DNA of 20,568 nucleotides, from the IMG/VR virus record IMGVR_UViG_3300010373_000148, positions 1 through 20,568 of that record; one strand, 5' to 3'. The notes under the pieces are model-generated. The model did no database searches, was not told the DNA's origin, and saw nothing but the letters and a program-made list of their open reading frames with translations. Of the stretch, positions 1-7,253 are shown one piece after another (position 1 is the first letter of the stretch; every line of letters starts with the position of its first letter). The position numbers and the translations under genes are program-made. This stretch comes from a virus.

Positions 1-18
1 TGCTGTTTTCGGGTCCAT
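1..18 (-). CDS. start of next tail gene (partial; probably NlpC/P60 tail peptidase)
   Basis: Only the first six codons (MDPKTA) lie inside the window; the gene continues beyond the left edge. The ATG overlaps the TGA stop of the hub-like gene in a TGATG arrangement, the same coupling used at many junctions here. In Rhodobacter-type gene transfer agents and related siphophages, a DUF2460 gene and a DUF2163 gene are followed by an NlpC/P60 cell-wall peptidase. That product is therefore the expected one, but this is inferred from gene order only. Confidence 0.5.
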
Positions 19-950
19 CATGCCGCTGTCTCCGGCGCCGGAACGTACGGAAATCCCTGGTAATTGGCATCGGCCTGATTGATAGGAGCCTGCGCGCTTA
101 CGTAAAACGTGTCCACGCCGGGCGTCGGCGCCCAGGGCAAACCGCCGTACAACTGAATCTCAGTGTGATTGTGCCCTCCGCCGTCCAGCCAGCCGAGGTT
201 GCGCGCGATCAGAGCATATTGGCCTCGCAGCGTAGCTCCGGCGCCGCCGTTGAAGACGACGTAGCCATTGTTCAGCGTGTCGGTATGAGGCACGCTCATC
301 GAATTCGGCGAGATTTGGTCGGCATAGAGCACCGTCGGCGAAGTGCCTGCCCCGACGATCACATTGAACTGCGGCATTACCGAGAAGTCTGGAGGCGGAA
401 CGCCGCCTGAATAGCTGGCCAGCGTATTGGTCGATTCAATGACCGCCGTCGGCACTTTCTGGTTGAGGCAGTAGAGATAATCGTTGACCTGAAAGGTGAT
501 GAGGCCAGTTTCGACCTTGACGTCTCCAATCCAGCCGGCAAACCACTCAGCCGCGCCCCACGTATTTGCATCGCCCGGCGTCGGCATGTAGGTTCTCCAG
601 ATCCGCACGCGCCAGTTATCGAAGACGCCCAGGCGTGCCAGCTGATATGCGGAAGCCGTGCCAAGTGACGAGGTAATGCTCTGATTGAGCGGCGACCAAA
701 GAAGCGAGAGCGCGTTTGATTCGAGGCCGATTTTGGACGTGATCTTGTCGCGGCGAATGTTGGTTGAACGGAACGTGCCCCAGAGAGGCCATGCAAGCGG
801 CGTTTCCCAGTTTGTCAGCCACAGCGAACGCGGATCGTCGGCCTCACCAATTAGGATCAGGTCGGCAGGAAAGACGAAGTTATTGGCTTTGAGCGCGGCC
901 AGCACGGTTGCCGTCGTATCGACTCCGCTGCCGCTCAGGAATTGCTTCAT
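18..950 (-). CDS. DUF2163 / BR0599-like tail hub protein
   Basis: A 310-residue protein that resembles the DUF2163 (BR0599-like) family, the hub that closes the tail tube at the tip (g13 in gene transfer agents). The N-terminal 150 residues carry family-like features: FPADLILIGE, then LWLTNWETPL, then a region rich in W with GWIGDVKVE and TFQVNDYLYCLNQKVP. The C-terminus ends in a QGFPYVP segment, similar to the GFPHVPG end of the family. The start ATG overlaps the LuxR-type gene stop (ATGA), and its own stop overlaps the next start. Typical members hold several cysteines around the mid and C-terminal parts; this one has a single Cys (in LYCLN). The family call is from memory of motifs, not a profile search. 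Confidence 0.75.
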   Translation of the reverse strand: MKQFLSGSGVDTTATVLAALKANNFVFPADLILIGEADDPRSLWLTNWETPLAWPLWGTFRSTNIRRDKITSKIGLESNALSLLWSPLNQSITSSLGTASAYQLARLGVFDNWRVRIWRTYMPTPGDANTWGAAEWFAGWIGDVKVETGLITFQVNDYLYCLNQKVPTAVIESTNTLASYSGGVPPPDFSVMPQFNVIVGAGTSPTVLYADQISPNSMSVPHTDTLNNGYVVFNGGAGATLRGQYALIARNLGWLDGGGHNHTEIQLYGGLPWAPTPGVDTFYVSAQAPINQADANYQGFPYVPAPETAA

Positions 951-1171
951 AAGGGCGGCAGCTCCATCACATAGGCCAGAGCGCTCGGCTTCGACAGGAT
1001 ATGGAGCACGGCCTCAAGACGGTTTTCTGCGCCGGTCGCATTGAGCACGCTCGTGATCCGCCTTTTCACCATCACCTTGCTCATGCCTAATTCGTGCGCG
1101 ATTCTGCGGTTGTCCCATCCATGCAACATGCATCGCGCAACAGCCCGTTCCCTTGGCGTAATGTCAGTCAT
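947..1171 (-). CDS. solo LuxR/GerE-type helix-turn-helix protein
   Basis: A 74-residue protein made almost only of a LuxR-type (GerE) DNA-binding domain. It opens with ITPRERAVARCM, matching the family LTxREREV motif. It continues through GWDNRRIAHELGMS and VMVKRRITSVLNATGAENR, where the conserved G, N, I-A, LGxS, VK, GA and NR-EAV positions are all present. There is no receiver or ligand-binding domain, so it resembles a free-standing effector domain. The ATG directly follows the TAG of the DUF2460 gene, with GGAG six bases upstream. Its TGA overlaps the hub gene start by four bases. It is thus an integral, co-translated member of the tail operon. Its target is unknown; it could regulate late phage genes or host genes. 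Confidence 0.85.
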   Translation of the reverse strand: MTDITPRERAVARCMLHGWDNRRIAHELGMSKVMVKRRITSVLNATGAENRLEAVLHILSKPSALAYVMELPPL

Positions 1172-1888
1172 CTAAATCTCCGGAATTCTCGAGCTCATGA
1201 ATTTCAAAGATACCGACGAGAAAGCTTCGCTGCCGCCGACCGTCCACATCGTATTCAAAAACTGATCGAAGGTCTGAAGGTCAGACTCCATCTTGCAGCG
1301 GAAGTAGAAGTTGAATTGAGCCGTCACCGGCGATGCGGGAGCCGTCGAGGCGCCCCAGGCCAGATACATGCCCAGCGTCGAGAAGCCAGGAATCGCGAGC
1401 CCGGGCCCGAGCAATTGATACTGCCCCGCGCCGGTCCCGACTGTGGCTAACGTCCCGTTCGCATAGACGGTGATGCCGCCATTGAGGTCGGGAATGTCCT
1501 CGTAGAAACCGCCCATATTGCGCTGGACGGGCGAGAAGTAGTTGCCTGCGCCATCGTTCCATACCTGCAATTCCGCTGCTGGATTTGGCACGCCAAGAAG
1601 GATGGCAGGCCCTACCGAGTTGTCGCTGGGATCGGAGAACAGGAAGTCGAGCGCCCCGCCGTAGAGCGAAAGGATGAATCCCTGAAGCTGTTGATATTCG
1701 TTAAAGTTCTGCGCGAGGTTTTGTCGCAAAACATCGAAGAGTAGTTCCCAGTGCCAGCGCGGGTTCTGTGCTTGCACGACCGAGGTCTGCATGAAGTTGG
1801 GCGAGTTCTGCTGAATGGTATTGAACTCGCTCGATTTGGGCACCGGCCAGGTGAGGCCCGGCAACACTGGGAAAATCGGAAGAGACAC
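1172..1888 (-). CDS. DUF2460-like distal tail protein
   Basis: A 238-residue protein. The N-terminus (PVLPGLTWPVPKSSEFNT, residues about 8-25) and the C-terminal FNFYFRCKMESDLQTFDQFL segment match the DUF2460 family, the distal tail protein that joins tail tube to hub (g12 in gene transfer agents). The middle is beta-rich with many G, N and Y residues. The start is GTG, overlapping the TAG stop of the tape measure gene (TAGTG), with AAAGG about ten bases upstream. Its position after the tape measure and ahead of a DUF2163-like gene supports the role. The family match is by eye. Confidence 0.75.
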   Translation of the reverse strand: MSLPIFPVLPGLTWPVPKSSEFNTIQQNSPNFMQTSVVQAQNPRWHWELLFDVLRQNLAQNFNEYQQLQGFILSLYGGALDFLFSDPSDNSVGPAILLGVPNPAAELQVWNDGAGNYFSPVQRNMGGFYEDIPDLNGGITVYANGTLATVGTGAGQYQLLGPGLAIPGFSTLGMYLAWGASTAPASPVTAQFNFYFRCKMESDLQTFDQFLNTMWTVGGSEAFSSVSLKFMSSRIPEI

Positions 1889-4431
1889 TACCAGCCGCCT
1901 TTCAACATGCCGCGGCGCAGAGCGTCTTCTGTGGCCGAGGAAATCTCTCTCGGCGTAGCCCGCGCCCCGGCCAGGTTCTGTGTAATGCCTCCCATATTAA
2001 CGACTCGGCTGTTAGACGAGGTCGAAGTCTGCGAATTGACGAGCGAATGGAACATGGCCGTCTCAGATTGATTGAGCACGCGCTCGCCAGCATGGGCGAT
2101 GATCGGCACCGGTGCGCCGGCGGATCCAGCCACGACACCACCCAACTCAAAAGCTTGAGCCGTGAGGCCTCCAGCAAGCGTCGTCGCGTAAGCCGCCGAA
2201 GCTAGAGCAGGAGCAGCCGGCGGGTTGATGGCCGAGTAATAGGCCATGGTTCCTGCGAACGCGACACCGGCATCCCCCATGACGGTGCCCACGTTCGCTG
2301 TCGCCTGCACCGTTTTCTGCGCAGCAACGCCTGAAATCTGCAAAGCGTGATCGAGAACCCACATCTCGGCTTTTTTGAGCAGCCACTCGGCCACAAAATC
2401 AATCAGCTGCAGTTCCATCTCGCCAAACATGCGCGCGAAAGCCTGCGATGCCGTCTGAGAGCCGGTAATCCAGCCATTGATGGCCTGCGTGAAGCCATGG
2501 TTAAACTCAATGGCTACCTTGCGGTACTGCTCGATGATGCGGAGCGTTTCCTTCTGGGTGATCTGCTCGCGTTCGAGCGCGCCCTTCTGGGCCTCCTGCG
2601 TCATCCGATGCTGGAGTTGGGTGTACTCCTGAAACTCTTTGTTGCCAAGGTTTGGATCGAAAAGCGCCTGTTCCTTCTTGAGCGCTCCGGTTGTTTCTGT
2701 CTGCTTCAATTGCGAGGCAGCCAGGAGCCGCGCCTGTGCGGTCCGGACCGTAATCAGCCCCAGCTGCGTCTCAAACTCAATCTGCCGCTGGGTAAAGGTG
2801 AACGTCTCCTGCGCCGCCTGAATCGTCGCCTGGGCTGATTCCTTGACGAGGGCGATATGTTCGGCCTGGTCCTTTTTGAATTCCTCGGCAGCGCGCTTCT
2901 GGGCTTCCTCAGCCTGTTTCCGCCCCTCATCCTGCGCCTTCATTTCAACGTCGAAGGTCTTCATCAACTCGTCATGGCCTGCCGCGTTGATTTCAGCGAT
3001 CGCCTTTTGTGTCGAGGCCTCATCCTGCAATTGCTTGAGGCGTTGATCTTCAGCGGGAAGTCCGGACCGCGATGCCTCTGCAGCCTGGGCATGGAGTGAA
3101 AGCTGCTTTTGCAGTTCAGCGGTAATGCGCTCTACCGGCCCAAGTTCAGAATCCGCCGCGTGCTGCACATCGATTTCAGCTTTGGCGATTTCGCCCGCAT
3201 ACTTTGCCCTCAGTGCCGCGAGCCCGACATTCTCTTTAGCGCTGGCCTGCAGCAATCTCTGGACCGCAAGATCGTTTCCGGCATCCCTGGGGGACGTGTT
3301 TCCGAGCGCGCGCTCTTCCTTGCGTTCGTAACTCTGGCCCTCCTTGATTAGCGCCAGTTCCTTGGCCTTGGCAGCCACCAGTTGTTGAGCCTGCGAAAGC
3401 GATCCATCCCCGGCGTGCGCCGTTTCAATCTTCGCGACGGCGAGCTCATGCTCCTGCTTCAACTCAAGGAGGGAAAGCTTGATGGAATTTTCTCTAGCCT
3501 CCGTCGATGCATCGGCTGCTTTCTTGCCCGACACCAGGAAGCCCACATCCATTCCGGCCGCGCCAAGGTTTCCCGATACCAGGTCGCCAAATATTCCCTT
3601 GAGTCCAACTTCGTGCAGTCCCTGCGCGACTGTGCGCAGTTTCTCTGCCGATTGCGTTGTCTCGTCCAGCCGCTGCTTCGCCGTTTCAATGGAGTGGACA
3701 TTGAGAAGGTCGGCTTCCTTCATCTTCTGGAAGTCGGAAAGCAATTTGTCGTCGGCTGCCGAAAGGTCGATGAACTTCTCGTAAAGCTCGTGCGCGTGCT
3801 CGACCATCTGCACAAGCACTTCACCGAGCGCAATCGCTCCGATGACTGGAAAAGCGATCTGCAGCGCAGCCGATACAGCCGGGATGCTCGCGAGAAATCG
3901 TTCCATCGCCCGCATGGGGATCCGGCCTTCGAGAATCCCAGCGGCGCCCGCCGCAGCCACCATGCTCCCGCGTACATGCCCCGTCGTAGCAGAGACAACC
4001 TCGTTGGTGACTGCCAGTTGCTCATTGGCCCGCGAAAGAATATCGGCCCTGAGCGCTGCCAGCTCCATGGCCCGCGCCGCCTCAGCCTCTGCCTCAGCCG
4101 CGCGGTTGGCTTCCGCCATCTCCCGGTTCCATGAATTCGAAGAGCGCAGTTTGGCGATGTTCAGCTTTTCAAGTGCAGCCGCAGCCTGGTCGGCCGCTGT
4201 CTTGGTTGCCGCAATCTCAGCTGCAGCCGCAGCCTGTCCGGGGCCTGTGCCGCTCGCCACGACATTCAGGGCTGCCAGCGTATCGGCATAATTCCGCGCC
4301 GCCGCTGCAGCCGCCGTCTGCGCTTCCTTCATGGACTGCGCGGAAGACTCGACCGCCGAAGTCGCGCGCGAAAGCCCCGCTTCGAGGCCAGCCGTCTCTG
4401 CCGAGATTCTTACCTGCAGTTCGTTAGCCAT
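1888..4431 (-). CDS. tail tape measure protein
   Basis: An 847-residue protein that sets tail length and passes through the tail tube. The N-terminal 150 residues and residues about 220-640 are rich in A, E, K and Q and read as long helices and coiled coil. Residues about 155-210 form a hydrophobic stretch (IPAVSAALQIAFPVIGAIAL). A second weakly hydrophobic, alanine-rich region lies near residues 680-795. The C-terminal ELGGVVAGSAGAPVPIIAHA followed by GERVLNQSE is typical of tape measure tails. It follows the G/GT chaperone pair and overlaps the T stop by eight bases. By the usual scaling of about 0.15 nm per residue, the tail would be roughly 130 nm long. No lytic peptidase domain is obvious. 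Confidence 0.9.
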   Translation of the reverse strand: MANELQVRISAETAGLEAGLSRATSAVESSAQSMKEAQTAAAAAARNYADTLAALNVVASGTGPGQAAAAAEIAATKTAADQAAAALEKLNIAKLRSSNSWNREMAEANRAAEAEAEAARAMELAALRADILSRANEQLAVTNEVVSATTGHVRGSMVAAAGAAGILEGRIPMRAMERFLASIPAVSAALQIAFPVIGAIALGEVLVQMVEHAHELYEKFIDLSAADDKLLSDFQKMKEADLLNVHSIETAKQRLDETTQSAEKLRTVAQGLHEVGLKGIFGDLVSGNLGAAGMDVGFLVSGKKAADASTEARENSIKLSLLELKQEHELAVAKIETAHAGDGSLSQAQQLVAAKAKELALIKEGQSYERKEERALGNTSPRDAGNDLAVQRLLQASAKENVGLAALRAKYAGEIAKAEIDVQHAADSELGPVERITAELQKQLSLHAQAAEASRSGLPAEDQRLKQLQDEASTQKAIAEINAAGHDELMKTFDVEMKAQDEGRKQAEEAQKRAAEEFKKDQAEHIALVKESAQATIQAAQETFTFTQRQIEFETQLGLITVRTAQARLLAASQLKQTETTGALKKEQALFDPNLGNKEFQEYTQLQHRMTQEAQKGALEREQITQKETLRIIEQYRKVAIEFNHGFTQAINGWITGSQTASQAFARMFGEMELQLIDFVAEWLLKKAEMWVLDHALQISGVAAQKTVQATANVGTVMGDAGVAFAGTMAYYSAINPPAAPALASAAYATTLAGGLTAQAFELGGVVAGSAGAPVPIIAHAGERVLNQSETAMFHSLVNSQTSTSSNSRVVNMGGITQNLAGARATPREISSATEDALRRGMLKGGW

Positions 4432-4786
4432 GGGCGCTCCAATCTGCCTTCACTTTGTTCATCACTTCGAGCATTTCTGGGTTGCGCAGGAATTCCGGCA
4501 TCTGCTCGATTGGCTTCATTTGGAGCATCTTGGCAGGAATGTTCGCGAGCGCCGTGGCATTCTCGCGCACTGCCCGCTTGCGGCTGGCTTTGCCTTCCTG
4601 CTGATATCCGAGATAGGAGGCAACCAGCAGATCGGCGGGAGGATGGCGCAAGGTGAACTGCTCGAGCATCCAGAAATCCGAGAGAGGCATCAGCCGTGCC
4701 CGGTCTGGAGTGATCCCGTACCATCGCGCCAAACTCCCAAAGATGTAATCGAGTTCTACGCCGCCGGTGCCGCCGGCTCGTTTTCC
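4424..4786 (-). CDS. tail assembly chaperone T part, made as G-T fusion by -1 frameshift
   Basis: This frame has no good start codon of its own: the first usable one is a TTG at 4732 with a badly placed SD. The open frame continues upstream, without a stop, into the end of the G gene. The reading frame is -1 relative to G. A slip on GGG at the G5A4 run (4781-4790) would join 94 residues of G to 120 residues here, giving a 214-residue GT fusion. The T part contains VELDYIFGSLARWYGITPDR, a WYG...DFW segment and a basic alanine-rich middle. Lambda G/GT and its relatives use the same layout directly ahead of the tape measure to load it during tail assembly. The stop overlaps the tape measure start. 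Start 4786 marks the first codon after the proposed slip. Confidence 0.75.
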   Translation of the reverse strand, partial: GKRAGGTGGVELDYIFGSLARWYGITPDRARLMPLSDFWMLEQFTLRHPPADLLVASYLGYQQEGKASRKRAVRENATALANIPAKMLQMKPIEQMPEFLRNPEMLEVMNKVKADWSAHG

Positions 4787-5067
4787 CCCACGATCTGCGG
4801 CTTCGGTTTGAACCCGTTGACCTTGTTCGCAGCGGCAAGGAACTCCATGAACGGCGGATCGGTCTCTTCAGGACTGAAGACCGGGAGGGAGCGCACCCAG
4901 TCTTCCGTTCCGTGCTCGGTATCGCCTGCTGAAAGCAATGAGGCCGCAATCATGGCGATATTGAATTTGCGACCCTTCTTGTCGTCGAGAACGATGGTTT
5001 CCATCGCTCCCACTGTGATCGTGGCCAGTTCGAACTCTTGGCCTTCGTAGTTGACGGTTTGCTTCAT
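4756..5067 (-). CDS. tail assembly chaperone G
   Basis: A 103-residue acidic protein between the tail tube and tape measure genes, the standard place for the G-type chaperone. It reads MKQTVNYEGQEFELATITVG at the start and ends in an alanine- and proline-rich tail (NEPAAPAA). The ATG at 5067 has AAAGGGG eleven bases upstream. An in-frame TTG at 5088 would add seven residues but is less likely. The last nine codons lie past the frameshift run, so a minority of ribosomes should leave this frame and make the GT fusion. The role rests on position, size and the frameshift geometry; the primary sequence itself is not strongly diagnostic. Confidence 0.75.
   Translation of the reverse strand: MKQTVNYEGQEFELATITVGAMETIVLDDKKGRKFNIAMIAASLLSAGDTEHGTEDWVRSLPVFSPEETDPPFMEFLAAANKVNGFKPKPQIVGENEPAAPAA
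4763..4790 (-). promoter_or_regulatory. -1 ribosomal frameshift signal: G5A4 run plus GC hairpin
   Basis: On the coding strand a TGGGGGAAAAC run lies nine codons before the G stop, read GTG GGG GAA AAC. A tRNA on GGG can move back one base and still pair perfectly with GGG. Eight bases further on, a perfect five-base-pair GC stem (GCCGG / CCGGC, loop CGGCA, 4763-4777) could act as the stimulator. This is not the canonical X XXY YYZ heptamer in frame 0, so the exact slip mechanism is inferred. Confidence 0.6.
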
Positions 5068-5137
5068 CGGCGGAATAACCCCTTTCAATGTTCCACGAAG
5101 CTACATTCGAGATTCGTGTTTAACTATTCAGCGCAAC

Positions 5138-5935
5138 TCACCACGCTTGGAAGCTTTGGAACGGCACGCCGCCTGCACCCGCGAACGCCTCAAAATCGGT
5201 CGTCATCATGGTGTAGTCGTCAAGTTTCGTGGTCAGATCGATCTTGCCGAGGCGCACGTTCGGGAAGTAGAACCCGATGGCATTGTTTCCACCGCCTGCC
5301 TCGTACGGGAACACGACATTCAATCCCAGCACCGGCCCGTAGCCCATCGGGTGATTGGCTGCCGTCAACGTGGTGCCGGTCGCTGCGATCGTGTAGCTGT
5401 AGGAGATGGTCACGCCGAGCGTGGTATCCGCAGCGGCGAATGTGTAGGTTCCGGTCGCCGGGTCAACGTGATACTGCCCTGTCGTGGGCGTAGTCGCCAG
5501 AGGAACTTTGGTCATTGGCACCGAACTTGCCGAGAAGGTCACGCCCAGGTCGGCAAGGAATGTGCCCGAACTCGGAGGCGTCAAAACGACCTGGTAAGGC
5601 GTGCCAGGAATGACGTGCGCTTCGCCGTTGCCGTTGCCGGCCACTTCGACGATGCCCGCAGCAACCGAATCGCCGGTAAACAACTGTGAGAGCAGGATGT
5701 TGGACATCTGGGCAAACTCGAAGCTTCCCTTGATGGTCCGCTTGCCGACTGCCGAGTCTACAGGCCATTGATTCTGCCCGAAGAGCGTCTTGATTTCGGC
5801 GCCGAAGGAGACTTTGCAATTCTGGATCACGCCCACCGTCAAAGGCGTGGGATTGGGGGCGGGATTGCCCGAAGTGGACTGAGGCGAGGCCAGGAGGATT
5901 CCGCTGCCGAATTGCAAGCCTTGAAGGATGGACAT
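5138..5935 (-). CDS. major tail (tube) protein
   Basis: A 265-residue, beta-rich protein with few charged residues, placed between the tail-terminator-like gene and the G/GT chaperones. Residues about 30-90 (GVIQNCKVSFGAEIKTLFGQ, then GKRTIKGSFEFAQ) and the C-terminal NVRLGKIDLTTKLDDYTM with DFEAFAG look like tail tube proteins of siphophages. The middle (about 135-185) has a TTGQYHVDPATGTYTFAAAD segment, common in phage tube proteins with an extra beta region. The SD AAGGGAG eight bases before ATG is among the strongest in the window, as expected for an abundant virion protein. Gaps of 57 and 70 bases on its two sides hold no clear terminator. Confidence 0.8.
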   Translation of the reverse strand: MSILQGLQFGSGILLASPQSTSGNPAPNPTPLTVGVIQNCKVSFGAEIKTLFGQNQWPVDSAVGKRTIKGSFEFAQMSNILLSQLFTGDSVAAGIVEVAGNGNGEAHVIPGTPYQVVLTPPSSGTFLADLGVTFSASSVPMTKVPLATTPTTGQYHVDPATGTYTFAAADTTLGVTISYSYTIAATGTTLTAANHPMGYGPVLGLNVVFPYEAGGGNNAIGFYFPNVRLGKIDLTTKLDDYTMMTTDFEAFAGAGGVPFQSFQAW

Positions 5936-5992
5936 ACGTGTTGCTCCCTTGCGTTAATTCGGCGGATCGAAACTTGGCGGGGTTCACAGCCC

Positions 5993-6493
5993 CTACATGC
6001 CCGAAAGAATGGATATCGGGAAAACTATAGCACCTTGATTGTTTAGCACGCCCTCGTTCTTCAAAATCCGCCCCTTGATGCGCGCGTGGTAAACGACTTG
6101 CCCCAGCGTCTGCTTGAGCCCGCCTGCCATCGGTACGACCGTCACACCATCGAGAGCCAGCGTCCGCTGCTGCATCTGGAAAATCACCGCGTCTCTCAGG
6201 CCGTTCATTTGCGTTGAAACCACTTCGTTCGGCCCGCCCGTATTGCGGAAGAAACATACAGCCGCGCAGTGGATCTCGTACTTTGCCAGCGCGAGAGCCT
6301 TTTCCTCGACGTCCTCCTCGCCTTCGAGTATGTAGAGAGCCGGCTGAATCGCCTGCCCGACCTGCGAGACCTGAGGCAGCCTGCGCGCCGTCGTCAGGAA
6401 GGCAGGCGTCGTTGTCGGCACGCCGTTCGCGAGCGTCATGGTCTGCGAGAGCAGCGAAAAGAGGTTTTGGAAAATGGTCTCCGACGAGGTCAT
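5993..6493 (-). CDS. putative tail terminator / tail completion protein
   Basis: A 166-residue protein just upstream of the tail tube gene and downstream of a gp10-like protein, the usual location of the tail terminator (lambda gpU or HK97 gp10-gp11 neighbourhood). Visible stretches include LFSLLSQTMTLANGVPTTTP, a VGQAIQPALYILEGEEDVEE segment and a C-terminal GRILKNEGVLNNQGAIVFP. The start ATG overlaps the previous stop as ATGA. I do not recognise a diagnostic motif, so the assignment is from position, size and the alpha/beta look of the sequence. Head-tail joining is the main alternative. Confidence 0.55.
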   Translation of the reverse strand: MTSSETIFQNLFSLLSQTMTLANGVPTTTPAFLTTARRLPQVSQVGQAIQPALYILEGEEDVEEKALALAKYEIHCAAVCFFRNTGGPNEVVSTQMNGLRDAVIFQMQQRTLALDGVTVVPMAGGLKQTLGQVVYHARIKGRILKNEGVLNNQGAIVFPISILSGM

Positions 6494-6981
6494 GCCGCCA
6501 TCACCTCCGCAATCGTCGTCTTGATTTCCTCAACCGCAATCGCCTCGATATCGGCAAGCGCCGAACGCAGCCAGGATCTTTCTGCCGCGGGCGGATGGTT
6601 CACATGCCGCGCGAAGACTGTTTCTCCAGCCTGCCCCATGAACGCCAGTGCCTGCCCGTTGATCGGGTAGATGTCGTACCAGCCGGTTCCGCCGTACTCG
6701 TGCGTCATGCCGATAATCCACTCAGGCGAATCGTCTGCGATGCCGACTGAGGTCTGGCAGACACTCTCGACGAACGCCGCCGCCTGCTGCTCGACGGCTG
6801 AGAGAAGCACGCCGGTCTGGCTTTGAAGGACGGCACCCGAGAGATTGCCCTGGACGAGGGTCAGAAGTTGCGCCCCAAGATCCTGCACGGTCGCGAGCAA
6901 GGCTTCCTCGAGCAGCCGCTTCTTCGATCTGAGGTTGGCCAGCGCCCCTTCGTACTCGATATTGAGGTTGACGAAGCTCAT
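6490..6981 (-). CDS. HK97 gp10-like virion morphogenesis protein
   Basis: A 163-residue protein. The N-terminal half is helical (NLRSKKRLLEEALLATVQDL). The second half carries HEYGGTGWYDIYPINGQALAF, then ARHVNHPPAAERSWLRSALA, a pattern common in HK97 gp10-type tail-completion and neck proteins (HEYGG...K/A..F...V.HPG...R.F...A). The start at 6981 is chosen because its ATG overlaps the previous stop as ATGA and AGAGG lies four bases upstream; an in-frame ATG at 7008 would add nine residues. It sits between the connector block and the tail-terminator-like gene. Confidence 0.7.
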   Translation of the reverse strand: MSFVNLNIEYEGALANLRSKKRLLEEALLATVQDLGAQLLTLVQGNLSGAVLQSQTGVLLSAVEQQAAAFVESVCQTSVGIADDSPEWIIGMTHEYGGTGWYDIYPINGQALAFMGQAGETVFARHVNHPPAAERSWLRSALADIEAIAVEEIKTTIAEVMAA

Positions 6982-7253
6982 CGCGCCTCTGGGAATGCGT
7001 AAGGCCATAGTCGATCAAGCAACCAGTTCGGGAGCCAGTTGAACGAGTTCCAATAGGTACGCAGAAATGCTTGAAAGGGTCTCTCTGGAGGCAATGTGAT
7101 CTTTGCGCCCGTCAGCCAGTTCCACGCCGCGCCGCGTATCTTTCGAGGCAGGATCAGCGTCCAATCGCCCCAAAAATAGAGAAGCGAGTACCGGATTCTG
7201 CGCGCATCGTGCGCAAAGGGATGAATACCGCGAATCTCTCTCGTGTCGCTCAT
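6978..7253 (-). CDS. Trp-rich small protein of unknown function
   Basis: A 91-residue protein I do not recognise. The ATG at 7253 overlaps the connector gene stop as ATGA, and its own stop overlaps the gp10-like start in the same way, which is good evidence that it is translated. A longer reading from further upstream would run over the connector gene and is rejected. It contains eight tryptophans (WGDW, AAWNW, YWNSFNWLPNW, LW) and is rich in R, Y, F and P. No signal peptide or clean membrane helix is seen. Its place between connector and gp10-like genes suggests a neck or head-completion role, by context only. Confidence 0.7.
   Translation of the reverse strand: MSDTREIRGIHPFAHDARRIRYSLLYFWGDWTLILPRKIRGAAWNWLTGAKITLPPERPFQAFLRTYWNSFNWLPNWLLDRLWPYAFPEAR

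Noticed and set aside
3382-4134. 250-codon open frame on the plus strand opposite the tape measure gene
   Set aside because: It is fully antisense to a strong tape measure gene, is rich in R, H, L and C without domains, and has no coupled neighbours; it is a compositional shadow.
4410-4949. 179-codon minus-strand frame over G and T genes
   Set aside because: It is the third frame in this region and reads as Arg/Ser-rich noise. The -1 frame gives the coherent T sequence that continues to the tape measure start.
5936-5992. Short GGGG-N7-CCCC inverted repeat between tail-terminator-like and tube genes
   Set aside because: Four pairs without a T-run; too weak to call a terminator.
5463-6257. 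264-codon minus-strand open frame over the tail tube and tail-terminator-like genes
   Set aside because: It overlaps two well supported genes in another frame and has an R/G/D-rich shadow composition.
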